Notes: generated from the letters alone by a model not told the origin. A DNA stretch of 11,882 nucleotides from Phycisphaerae bacterium (GCA_022866005.1 JALHTV010000082.1:1-11882); one strand, 5' to 3'; positions 5,471 through 11,882 are shown, counted from the stretch's first letter. Program-made: numbers and translations.

Positions 5471-7762
5471 TTAGCGGATGCGGTACACCTGGCCGCGGAG
5501 GGTGATGATTAGCTCCTCACCGGGCTGCTGGCTGGCCAGGACCTGGTTCTCGGCCACGGTGTTGGCCCGCGTGAGCTGGAAGTAGTCCTCGCTGAACCTC
5601 TCGACAGTCCGCACCTCGGAGGGCAGGTTCTCCAGGTCCACCTGGGCGGCGTTGGCGGCCACCCAGACGTTGCCCTTACGGCGGTAGACGGCCTGGTTGC
5701 CCGCCTGGCGGACTGTGGTGACGGTCTGCACCTGGCCGGCCTCGTAGGCGGCGATGTCGCTGGTGCTGTGGCCGAGCACCTGCACGCCGCCCGTCCCCAA
5801 GGCGGCGGGGGCCCGGGCGGCCTGAGCAAGGGCCTGGCGGTTCATGGCATTCACCTGACCGGCCGCCCCGGAGTAGGACTCCCTCAGGGGCCTGGCGGCC
5901 AGCACGGCCTTGTCGGCCAGGATTCTGGGCCGGTTCAACTGGGTCGTCTCGTCGGCCAGAAAGCTGGTGTAGGGGGTGATGATGCCGTAGGCCAGGCTCA
6001 GCTTGACCAACTCGTCGATGACCTCCCTGTTCTCACCGTGCAACTGAATCTGGTCCAGCAGCCACCCGATGCGGCGTACGGCCCAAAGCTGCTCGACGAA
6101 GGCGTAGGGATTCTCCTTTCGCCCGGTGACCTGGAGCGTGACGGGGTACTCGAACGTCCGCTCCTGCCCCTGGTAGACGCCCCGGATGAGTAACTGGGCC
6201 TGCACGCCGGCCGGGTTGCTGGTGGGACGGGACGAGGCCGAGTCGCGGAGGTCAAACCGCCCGGCCACGACGATCTGGTCGCCCTCGAACAGGTCGCCCA
6301 GCTCGCGGGGGTACATGTCGCGGATGGTTACGCCTGGGCCTTTGATCTCCAGCTTCAGGTCCGTCATCACGGGGTTGCGGATCTTGGTGTAGAGCGAGGA
6401 GACCTTCGACTCGATGGGCTCCTTGGGCTTGATGTAGTCGCTCCGCCCGCGCCCCTCGGCCGTGAGCTTGTCCAGCAGGCGCACGTTGACGTCGTAGCCG
6501 ACCCCGAACGCGAATAGCCGCGCGCCCCAGGCGTTGTGCTCGGCCGTGTTGGCCAGGATCTTGCCCTCGTCGGTCACGCCGACGGTGGGCAGGCCGTCCG
6601 TGAGAAACAGGACGTACTTGGGCCGGGTGGCGAGCGGATGGTCAGCCGGGACGTCCTTGCCCCGCGGCCAATGCTTCTCCATCGCCGTCTGGAGCGCCTC
6701 GTGGATGTTGGTCCCGCCGCCGGCGGTGATCCGGTCCAGCCGGTCGCGGGCCTGGCCCAGATGCTCCGGGTCCGCGGGGACCAGCGCGTCAAAGAAGGTC
6801 TCGACCGAGTCGCTGTAGACCACGACGTTGAAGCGGTCCTCGGCGTTGAAATTGTTCAGGACGAAGCTCAGGGCGTCCTTGGCCTGGGTGATCTTCTCGT
6901 CGCTCATGGACCCGCTGCGGTCCAGCACCACCACGATGTCCTTGGCTACGACCGTCTGGGCCGCCGAGCGGGGATTGGGACTGACCAGGGCCAGGAAGTA
7001 GCCGGCCTCGCCGTCCTCGCCCGGGCGCGTGAGCAGAGTCGCGGCCACGTCCTCATCGGCGCTCTTGTAGAACACCTGAAAGTCGGTCGCCGGCAGGGCG
7101 TTGGTGGCGTGGTAGGTCCCGACCACGTGCCGCGGGTCCTTGCGCTGGACCGACAGGTCGTGGGTGGGGGAGTAGACGGCCGTGATGTCCGCCTCGGTCT
7201 TGATGTCCACCGTGACGGTGACGTCCTCGATGGGTTTGGCGGAAAACTTCTCGGTGTTCAGCGGGTACCACACCTCCACCAGGTCGCGGTCCTTGCGACA
7301 GACGCAGGTATAGTGGACGATCACCTTGGCGGGTTTGCCGCGCTCCAGCGGGAAGGCGCTGGTCTTGTAGAGGCCGAAGCCCACGTACTCCAGCAGCGCC
7401 GGGTCCTTCTTGCGGCGGACGATCTACTCGTAGATCCGCCGGGCCTCGTCGGCCTTCAGCAGCTTGGCGGCGAAGTCCCGCCCATCCACGCTGAGGGTCA
7501 TCGAGTCGATGGCGGCGCCGGGCGGCACGGGAAACAGGTACTCCACCTCGATGGCCTCGGAGCCGGTGTTGACGAACTCCTGGTCGATCGTGACCGAGGC
7601 CACCTGGTCGCGGACGATGATGTCCACGTGGTGATACTTGACGGCCCAGCTCCCGCGCACCGCCAGTTCCGGCCGAACGGGCACGATCATCCCATCGGCC
7701 AACGCCGCACCGGCCAGACTGCCGACGATCACGCACCCAACGACGAGCGCTCTGCTATTCAT
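5471..7762 (-). pseudogene. Secreted VIT-VWA domain protein gene interrupted by an in-frame TAG
   Basis: Read through, the frame encodes 763 residues. An N-terminal signal peptide (about 1-23, ending ALA before DG) is followed by a VIT domain (about 24-155) resembling inter-alpha-trypsin inhibitor heavy chains, then a von Willebrand factor A domain (about 275-445). The metal-ion adhesion site is complete: LDRSGSMS (Asp281, Ser283, Ser285), Thr351 in GGGTN and Asp389 in LTDG. The C-terminal third is unrecognised. Codon 113 (7424-7426) is TAG in the middle of the VIT domain, between RRIYE and IVRRKKDPALLEY, a stretch normally continuous in the family. The 650 codons after it stay open and family-like, so the lesion is recent, an assembly error, or read through. 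A GTG at 7384 exists but lacks support as a genuine start. No strong ribosome-binding site precedes ATG 7762. Confidence 0.85.
7421..7436. other. Inverted repeat centred on the premature TAG
   Basis: GATCTACTCGTAGATC (plus strand) is a 7-2-7 perfect inverted repeat; the TAG of the minus-strand gene occupies 7424-7426 within one arm. In the minus-strand RNA it folds as GATCTA, CGAG loop, TAGATC, and the stem can be extended by five G/C pairs across a three-base bulge. Changing the T of TAG back to G (a Glu codon) would leave a single A-G mismatch at that position of the repeat. Confidence 0.8.
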
Positions 7763-7806
7763 GGCTTTCTCGCCCCGCCCGGCCTATCTTCCCGGGCTAT
7801 CCCTTT

Positions 7807-7832
7807 GGACGCCCCAACGAGCCGCCGGTTCC
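7807..7832 (-). promoter_or_regulatory. ECF-type promoter of the VIT-VWA gene
   Basis: The minus strand carries GGAACC (7832-7827), a 15-base spacer and CGTCC (7811-7807), the classical layout of ECF sigma factor promoters (GGAAC, then CGTC). Transcription would start around 7800 and leave a leader of roughly 40 bases to ATG 7762. The divergent gene for an ECF sigma factor begins about 160 bases away and has a matching element, so this is probably its target. Confidence 0.5.
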
Positions 7833-7863
7833 CTTGGCCGCGGGCGACTCGGTACAAAGAACT

Positions 7864-7890
7864 TGAACCTTTCCGCCTGCCGATGCGACC
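7864..7890 (+). promoter_or_regulatory. ECF-type autoregulatory promoter of the sigma factor gene
   Basis: TGAACC (7864-7869), a 16-base spacer and CGACC (7886-7890) form an ECF-like promoter directly upstream of the sigma factor gene. Transcription would begin near 7896, which places the TTG at 7891 outside the transcript and supports a start at or after 7924. The similarity to the divergent element (GAACC, 15 bases, CGTCC) suggests both are read by the encoded sigma factor. Confidence 0.45.
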
Positions 7891-7923
7891 TTGATAGTGG
7901 AAGCCCGCGCCCGCGGCCGGGAG

Positions 7924-8484
7924 ATGACGTTGGCACCAGACACCGAAGCTATCTACGCCGAGCTGTTGGCCCTGCGATGCCGCCAGGGCGACCAGCAGGC
8001 CTACCGGGAGCTGATCGCCTGCTGGGAGAAGCGCCTGTTCTTCTACATCCGGCGGCTCGTCGCGCACGAAGAGGACGCCTGGGACGTGCTTCAGCAGGTC
8101 TGGTTGAAGGCCTTTCGCGGGATGGGCTCGCTGAAGGACACGCGGCGGGTACCAGCGTGGCTGTACGGCATTGCCCGCAACACGGCCTTCAGTCATCTGC
8201 GTGCAACCCGGCACCAGCAGATGCAGCAGGTCGATCCGGACGCTGTCGGCCAAGTCGAGGCCAGCGACGACAGCCTGGCGCTGGAGGACGCCGAGCGGGT
8301 CCACCGGGCGCTGGACCAGATCTCTCTGGCTCACAAGGAAGCGATCACGCTGTTCTTGCTGGAGGACCTGACCATGGACCAGACGGCCGAGGTGCTGGGT
8401 ATTCCGCTTGGGACGGTGAAATCGCGACTGCACCACGCAAAGCGCGCCCTGCGGGCCGCGATAGAGCGGGAGGGCCGACAATGA
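7924..8484 (+). CDS. ECF-type RNA polymerase sigma factor (sigma-E/RpoE-like)
   Basis: ECF sigma factors direct RNA polymerase to a small regulon in response to envelope or environmental signals. The 186-residue protein has only the two core domains. Region 2 (about 22-95) includes AYRELI, EEDAWDVLQQVWLKAF and RVPAWLYGIARNTAFSHLR; region 4 (about 125-178) ends in the helix-turn-helix LTMDQTAEVLGIPLGTVKSRL. I take ATG 7924; a TTG at 7930 is also possible, because GGGAG (7919-7923) is six bases before it but abuts the ATG. The TTG at 7891 is rejected because it lies in the predicted promoter. The stop overlaps the next start as ATGA, so the partner membrane protein is translationally coupled. 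The family is certain; the signal and ECF subgroup are not determined. Confidence 0.93.
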   Translation: MTLAPDTEAIYAELLALRCRQGDQQAYRELIACWEKRLFFYIRRLVAHEEDAWDVLQQVWLKAFRGMGSLKDTRRVPAWLYGIARNTAFSHLRATRHQQMQQVDPDAVGQVEASDDSLALEDAERVHRALDQISLAHKEAITLFLLEDLTMDQTAEVLGIPLGTVKSRLHHAKRALRAAIEREGRQ

Positions 8485-9056
8485 ACGAGGCAGGAAAGAC
8501 ATTTCGCGACAGGCTCCTCGAGCAGGAGCAGACTAGCCCCGCCCTGAAGGAGAGATACCGAAAGGAGATCGACGCGATGTTCGAGCAGAAACTATCGCTG
8601 CCCCTCAAGCTGGCCTGGATAGGGTCAGGGATTCTCGGCCTCGGGTTCCTCGCGGTGTTCGGCACGGTGGCCGTCATGGCGCCGGCCGAGTTCCCACTGT
8701 TGGGCCGGCTGCTGTTCGTCGTCGGGGCGGCTTTTGGCCTGGCATGGGCCATTTTGTCCGGCGCCATCGTCCGCCGCGGGTCGTACCATCGCATCCTGCA
8801 TTCCAGGGCCGGTGCGGGGCTGCCCTGGGGGGCCGTCGTGGTCATAACGACAGGTGTCTTGCTTCTGTCCAGCCAACACCCCGATAGGGTTGTCAGCGTG
8901 CAGATGATCTGCGGCAGCCTGGTGTTCCTCGTCATGGCGAGCGTGTTCATGATCCAGTCACGGATCGAGCAGTCGGAGGTCCGCACACGCCAGAAGCTGC
9001 TGGAGGTGGAGCTTCGCCTGGCCGAACTTATCGGGCAACTACGCGGCAAGGCGTAG
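8481..9056 (+). CDS. Four-helix membrane protein, candidate anti-sigma factor
   Basis: I do not recognise a named family. The 191-residue protein has a charged cytosolic N-terminus of about 42 residues, four hydrophobic segments (about 43-67, 74-97, 114-131 and 137-159), and a heptad-like amphipathic C-terminal tail (about 160-188, from RIEQSEVRTRQKLLEVELRL) that probably forms a coiled coil. Start ATG 8481 overlaps the sigma factor's stop as ATGA, with GGGAGG about eight bases upstream. Coupled synthesis with an ECF sigma factor and a membrane location argue for an anti-sigma or signal-transducing partner. No zinc-binding HxxxCxxC motif of the common ZAS anti-sigma fold is present, so if it is an anti-sigma it uses another fold. 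Its stop is 19 bases from the convergent lipoprotein gene. Confidence 0.75.
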   Translation: MNEAGKTFRDRLLEQEQTSPALKERYRKEIDAMFEQKLSLPLKLAWIGSGILGLGFLAVFGTVAVMAPAEFPLLGRLLFVVGAAFGLAWAILSGAIVRRGSYHRILHSRAGAGLPWGAVVVITTGVLLLSSQHPDRVVSVQMICGSLVFLVMASVFMIQSRIEQSEVRTRQKLLEVELRLAELIGQLRGKA

Positions 9057-9075
9057 ATCGTCGCGCATCGGCGGG

Positions 9076-9456
9076 CTATCGGCCTCTCATGATCTCGGCC
9101 TTGCCGTCGTTGGCGACGCGCACGGTGAAGTGGGCCGGGCCGGCCGGCGCAACGCGGGTATCGAGCACGTCAAAGAACACCCACCAGGTCCCCTCGCGCT
9201 GCTGCGCACCGACCTTGTAGTCCTTCACGTTGATGCCCTCCTCGCGCGCCTTGTCCTTGGCAATCCGCTCGGCCGTGACGCGGTCCAAGGCCCGAGTGTA
9301 CTCCCGCGCCAGGCCGTCGGCGTCCACCTGCACGTTCACGCAGCCCAGCGGCACCGTCGCTACCACCAGGGGCGCCAGGCACACAAGCAGCACCCGCGCC
9401 GCGGCGCCTGAGGATTTGCGTTGAGCGACTGATCGGTTGTTCATGTTGCTTGTCAT
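9076..9456 (-). CDS. Small putative lipoprotein with a PepSY-like C-terminal region
   Basis: This 126-residue protein begins with a basic n-region and a hydrophobic core (RVLLVCLAPLVVATVPLGC, residues 21-39). The lipobox-like PLGC has Pro at -3, so lipidation at Cys39 is likely but not canonical. The mature part has a charged helix (REYTRALDRVTAERIAKDKA) and then a strand-rich region, DYKVGAQQREGTWWVFFDV, ending HFTVRVANDGKAEIMRGR, which resembles small PepSY-like periplasmic domains; that resemblance is weak. I chose ATG 9456 because AGGAG lies eight bases upstream; the GTG at 9462 would be too close to it. It follows trpS by 46 bases on the same strand and may be cotranscribed. Function unknown. 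Confidence 0.7.
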   Translation of the reverse strand: MTSNMNNRSVAQRKSSGAAARVLLVCLAPLVVATVPLGCVNVQVDADGLAREYTRALDRVTAERIAKDKAREEGINVKDYKVGAQQREGTWWVFFDVLDTRVAPAGPAHFTVRVANDGKAEIMRGR

Positions 9457-9502
9457 GGGCACTGCTCCTGGCGGCCGCCTTGGGCTGGATGTCTGGGGGG
9501 TG

Positions 9503-10480
9503 CTAGGGATTCCTGAGTATCCCGCAGGTCTTGCGGACGCGTTCCATGGTCACCTCGGCCACCGCGCGAGCCTTGCGGGCGCCGTCGCGCAGGATGTCGC
9601 GAACGGTGTCGGGGCGGCGCTCGATCTCGGCGTAGCGCTCGCGGGCGGCGGCGAAGTGTGAGTTGATCAGCTCAGCCAGGCGCTTCTTGGCCTGGCCGTA
9701 GCCGTAGCCGCCGGCGCGGTACTTGCCGGCGATCTCCTCGGCCTCGTCCTGGGAGGCGAACAGCTTCAGCAGGGAGAACACGTTGCACCGCTCGGGGTGC
9801 TTGGGCGCCTCTAAGGGCGTGGAGTCGGTGACGATCTGCGCGCACCGCCGCTGCGTCTCCTTGGGGCTGACCATGATCTCGAGCGTGTTGTCGTAGCTCT
9901 TGGACATCTTCTGCCCGTCGATGCCCGGCACGATGGCCACCTCCGGCACGATGTGGGGCTCCGGCAGCACCAGGACGTCGGCCCCATAGGTGCGGTTGAA
10001 GCGGCCGGCGATGTCGCGCGTCATCTCGATGTGCTGCTTCTGATCGGCGCCCACCGGCACGAGGTTGGAGTCGTAGATCAGGATGTCGGCCGCCTGGAGC
10101 ACGGGGTAGTCGAACAGCCCCATGCTCGCGGGCAGGCCCTTGGCGACCTTGTCCTTGTAGCTGGTCGCCTTCTCCATCAGGCTCACCGGGCAGAAGCAAT
10201 TGAGCACCCAGCACAGCTCGGTCACCTGCGGCACGTCGCTCTGGCAGAAGAACGTGACCTTGGCCGGGTCCAGCCCCAAGGCCAGGTACACCATCGCCGC
10301 GTGCAGCGTCATCTCCTCCAGCTCCCTCTTATCGCTGAGGCTGGTCAGGGCGTGGTAGTTGGCGATGAAGTAGAAGCAGTCGTGCCCCTGCTCGGCGAGG
10401 GAGAGGTGCTGGCGAATCGCGCCGAAGTAGTTGCCGATGTGCAACTTACCGGACGGTTGTATGCCCGAAAGGATCCTCAT
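9503..10480 (-). CDS. trpS: Tryptophanyl-tRNA synthetase
   Basis: TrpRS is a class I synthetase that charges tRNA-Trp in the cytosol. The 325-residue length is typical of the bacterial enzyme. The HIGH signature appears as HIGN (residues 14-17, in IQPSGKLHIGNYFGAI) and the KMSKS loop is exact (191-195). The tRNA/adenylate-site segment GADQKQHIEMTRDIAGRFN (144-162) is also characteristic. I chose ATG 10480 because MRILSGIQPSGKLHIGN is the normal TrpRS N-terminus; the reading frame extends upstream to 10645, but that extension has no family similarity and runs through the promoter region shared with the padR-like gene. No ribosome-binding site precedes ATG 10480. A small lipoprotein gene follows. 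Confidence 0.96.
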   Translation of the reverse strand: MRILSGIQPSGKLHIGNYFGAIRQHLSLAEQGHDCFYFIANYHALTSLSDKRELEEMTLHAAMVYLALGLDPAKVTFFCQSDVPQVTELCWVLNCFCPVSLMEKATSYKDKVAKGLPASMGLFDYPVLQAADILIYDSNLVPVGADQKQHIEMTRDIAGRFNRTYGADVLVLPEPHIVPEVAIVPGIDGQKMSKSYDNTLEIMVSPKETQRRCAQIVTDSTPLEAPKHPERCNVFSLLKLFASQDEAEEIAGKYRAGGYGYGQAKKRLAELINSHFAAARERYAEIERRPDTVRDILRDGARKARAVAEVTMERVRKTCGILRNP

Positions 10481-10489
10481 GACCCCGTG

Positions 10490-10518
10490 ATGGTAGGGCC
10501 GGGCGAGGCGGCTGTCAA
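10490..10518 (-). promoter_or_regulatory. Strong sigma70-type promoter abutting the trpS start
   Basis: The minus strand has a perfect -35 TTGACA (10518-10513), a 17-base spacer and a -10 box TACCAT (10495-10490). The 3' end of the -10 box is only nine bases from the ATG at 10480, so transcription would begin about two to four bases before the start codon. With no Shine-Dalgarno sequence available, this predicts a leaderless or nearly leaderless trpS mRNA. Confidence 0.55.
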
Positions 10519-10568
10519 TATCCCGCGGGGCCAGGAGGGCAGGGGAGAAGAAAAAACCGCCAAAAAGG

Positions 10569-10598
10569 TTGACTACCCAGGCAGCCGATGTATAGAAT
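10569..10598 (+). promoter_or_regulatory. Predicted promoter of the padR-HAAS operon
   Basis: A -35 box TTGACT (10569-10574) is followed by TATAGAAT (10591-10598), giving a -10 box of TAGAAT with an 18-base spacer or TATAGA with 16. Transcription would start near 10605, about 45 bases before the ATG at 10649. The operator below overlaps the -10 region. Confidence 0.5.
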
Positions 10599-10610
10599 AC
10601 ATAGGCAGCC
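10579..10610. promoter_or_regulatory. Candidate PadR operator: 6-3-6 inverted repeat between direct repeats
   Basis: ATGTAT (10588-10593), AGA, ATACAT (10597-10602) is a perfect inverted repeat lying over the -10 box. It is flanked by two copies of AGGCAGCC (10579-10586 and 10603-10610). PadR proteins bind dyads of the ATGT...ACAT type; here seven bases separate ATGT from ACAT, against eight in the classical padC operator as I recall it. Position and motif support negative autoregulation by the PadR encoded immediately downstream. Confidence 0.55.
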
Positions 10611-10648
10611 AAGGTATCTTCGCTCGTGGCGCCAACAAGGAGCATGCG

Positions 10649-10996
10649 ATGGACTTTTCACAGGACATGGTTCGGGGCAGCATTGTGCCGATCGTGCTCA
10701 GTTTGCTGCGGGATCGGCCCATGTACGGCTACGAGATGGTGAAGGTGGTCAACGCCCGCAGCGGCGGCCGGCTCCAGTGGCGCGAGGGCACGCTATATCC
10801 CACGCTGCACCGCCTGGAGGCCGGGGGGTTGGTCTCGGCGCGCTGGGCCGACGCCCCCAGCCGCGAGGCGCCCGGTCGCCAGCGGAAGTACTCTGCCCTC
10901 ACCCGCAGGGGCCGCGCGGAGCTGGCCCGGCGGACGAACGAATGGCGGCAGTTCAGCCTGGCCGTCAACACGGTGCTCGCGGGGGGCCTGGCATGA
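10649..10996 (+). CDS. PadR family transcriptional repressor
   Basis: The 115-residue protein is a compact PadR winged-helix regulator. The N-terminal wHTH contains VPIVLSLLRDRPMYGYEM (18 residues) and then the family's hallmark EGTLYPTLHRLEAGGLV, followed by the wing RQRKYSALTRRGRAEL and a C-terminal dimerisation helix. ATG 10649 has AAGGAG six bases upstream; an ATG at 10644 is out of frame. The stop overlaps the next start as ATGA, coupling it to a membrane protein with a HAAS-like N-terminus, a common genomic partner of PadR. A candidate operator overlaps its promoter, so it probably represses its own operon. It is divergent from trpS, but the operator does not reach the trpS -35 box. The inducing ligand is not evident. 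Confidence 0.92.
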   Translation: MDFSQDMVRGSIVPIVLSLLRDRPMYGYEMVKVVNARSGGRLQWREGTLYPTLHRLEAGGLVSARWADAPSREAPGRQRKYSALTRRGRAELARRTNEWRQFSLAVNTVLAGGLA

Positions 10997-11882
10997 ATGG
11001 CTGGGACCAACTCATCGCGCGCCTGACGCAGCCGCTGGAGGTGGACCAGGAACTCCGCCTGGACGTCGCGCGGGAGCTTCGATGCCACCTGGAGGACTCG
11101 GCCGCGGAGTTCCGCGCCGCCGGCGAGAGCCCGACCGAGGCCGCCGCCCGCGCCGCCAAGGCGTTGGGGAACGAGGAGGAACTCACCGAGCAGCTCTGGG
11201 AAGCCAACCGCGCGCGGATCCGCCTCCGCGGCGTGCTCCGCTGGACCGCACGCGTGACGTTGCTGCCGGCGGCTGTCATCGTGGTGCTGGTGCTGTTCAC
11301 TTATCTTGTCGGTATCACCGCGTATGTCCACGCGCTTGGCCGCGGGGGAGGATGGGGCAGCGGGGCGGGTTGGCCGATGGGCCCCCTGGGCAAGCTGGTC
11401 TGCGACCCGCGCGCCGGTATCCGGCTGACCGAAGACCAGCGCTGGCTGCTGGACGGTGACCCCAACGCCAAGACGGACCTGGAGCGGGCCAAGTCCATCG
11501 CCGACCGCTGGCCGGATAACCCAATCTACTATGCTCAGTATGTAACGCACTTGTTGCATCGACCGGGATTCCGCAGCAGGCAAGAAAATGAGCCTGACCG
11601 CTTCGACGAAAAGATGCTCACCGAGACGCTTGCGGCGTTAGACCACGGGGAGCAGTGGGATCCGGACAACGCCTTCTACAATCTGGAGGCCGCCTCTCTG
11701 CTGGTTCAAACCTCCAGCACCCTTCGGGACGACCCCTCCGCGGCATACGACAAGATTGATCGTAGCGGCAGGATCACACCCGTTACCGTCCAGAGGATTG
11801 AGGTGGCGGATGCCGAACGCTTCCAGCGTGGCCTGGAGGAGTTCCACCGCAGCATGGGCAAGCCGCACCTGACGTCGCGTGG
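10993..11882 (+). CDS. HAAS-like single-pass membrane protein with TPR-like outer region (partial, 3' end beyond window)
   Basis: The frame is open from ATG 10993 to the window edge (296 codons, no stop). Residues 1-80 are charged and helical (DQELRLDVARELRCHLEDS, then PTEAAARAAKALGNEEEL), matching the PadR-associated HAAS / permease-prefix type domain. One membrane segment follows at about 85-112 (VTLLPAAVIVVLVLFTYLVG). After a Gly-rich linker the outer part (from about 140) contains two TPR-like stretches, one with WPDNPIYYAQYVTHLL and one with WDPDNAFYNLEAASLL. The start overlaps padR as ATGA. The layout suggests a membrane sensor or scaffold whose cytosolic helical domain interacts with, or is regulated with, the PadR protein. 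No permease domain is visible in the part available. Domain naming is from pattern recognition, not a search. Confidence 0.82.
   Translation, partial: MNGWDQLIARLTQPLEVDQELRLDVARELRCHLEDSAAEFRAAGESPTEAAARAAKALGNEEELTEQLWEANRARIRLRGVLRWTARVTLLPAAVIVVLVLFTYLVGITAYVHALGRGGGWGSGAGWPMGPLGKLVCDPRAGIRLTEDQRWLLDGDPNAKTDLERAKSIADRWPDNPIYYAQYVTHLLHRPGFRSRQENEPDRFDEKMLTETLAALDHGEQWDPDNAFYNLEAASLLVQTSSTLRDDPSAAYDKIDRSGRITPVTVQRIEVADAERFQRGLEEFHRSMGKPHLTSR

Noticed and set aside
4062..5474. Long open plus-strand frame (470 codons) opposite purF
   Set aside because: It is antisense to a clearly recognisable PurF with catalytic motifs; long antisense frames are expected in high-GC coding DNA, and the translation is low-complexity and family-free.
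7382..7384. GTG as an independent start for a separate VWA protein downstream of the TAG
   Set aside because: It would begin in mid-VIT domain without a signal peptide or a ribosome-binding site; the fragment fits the upstream frame exactly.
7424..7426. TAG translated as pyrrolysine or by genome-wide stop reassignment
   Set aside because: TAG ends at least three other genes in the window at their expected C-termini, and the position in a VIT domain has no catalytic role calling for pyrrolysine.
6536..7894. Long open plus-strand frame (452 codons) opposite the VIT-VWA gene
   Set aside because: Runs antisense across the VWA and VIT domains and through the divergent promoter region; composition is that of a shadow frame.
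7891..7923. TTG 7891 as start of the ECF sigma factor
   Set aside because: It lies within or before the predicted transcription start of the ECF-type promoter and adds eleven residues outside the family pattern.
10481..10645. N-terminal extension of TrpS by 55 codons
   Set aside because: The normal TrpRS N-terminus begins at 10480; the extension crosses the trpS promoter and the padR operator and has no family similarity.

Overview
The window is high-GC, gene-dense bacterial DNA. The gene families present suggest Planctomycetota (Phycisphaerae-like) or a related lineage: a Cys-less PurF-like protein beside a second PurF, a secreted VIT-VWA protein beside an ECF sigma factor, and a PadR regulator coupled to a HAAS-type membrane protein. 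That placement is inference from gene content; no rRNA or other phylogenetic marker is present. There is no stretch over 300 bases without a gene. The larger gaps (1-114, 1478-1683, 5304-5470, 7763-7923, 10481-10648) hold hairpins, repeats or promoter-like sequences and are annotated separately.

Left part (1-1477, + strand): two perfect or near-perfect hairpins, then scpA (condensin kleisin) with a long Pro/Ala tail, overlapping a RidA/YjgF-family gene. Between this pair and the convergent operon lie two strong GC-rich hairpins (1504-1574) that resemble the ends of IS200/IS605 elements but have no transposase nearby.

Centre-left (5303 down to 1684, - strand): a probable three-gene operon. 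purF has an intact glutaminase nucleophile and Fe-S ligands but Ala in place of the conserved Gly of the PRPP loop. The next gene is a PurF paralogue that has lost the N-terminal Cys and other glutaminase residues but keeps the loop Gly and the Fe-S ligands. The third gene encodes a flavin-reductase-domain protein. The two PurF-like proteins have complementary lesions, which is the most interesting biology here.

Centre (5471-9056): a divergent module. An ECF sigma factor gene and its ATGA-overlapping partner, a four-helix membrane protein and candidate anti-sigma, face a secreted VIT-VWA protein. ECF-type promoter elements (GAACC, 15-16 bases, CGWCC) lie in front of both sides, so the VIT-VWA protein is probably in the sigma factor's own regulon. 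The VIT-VWA gene carries an in-frame TAG at codon 113 inside a perfect inverted repeat. A quasi-palindrome-templated nonsense mutation would explain it; readthrough is an alternative.

Right part (9076-11882): a small lipoprotein gene downstream of trpS (- strand). The trpS promoter appears to sit immediately before its ATG, suggesting a nearly leaderless mRNA. Divergent from trpS is a PadR repressor gene with a perfect 6-3-6 inverted repeat over its own -10 box. It is translationally coupled (ATGA) to a HAAS-like single-pass membrane protein that runs off the window. Two separate regulator-plus-membrane-partner pairs therefore share the same ATGA-coupled design.
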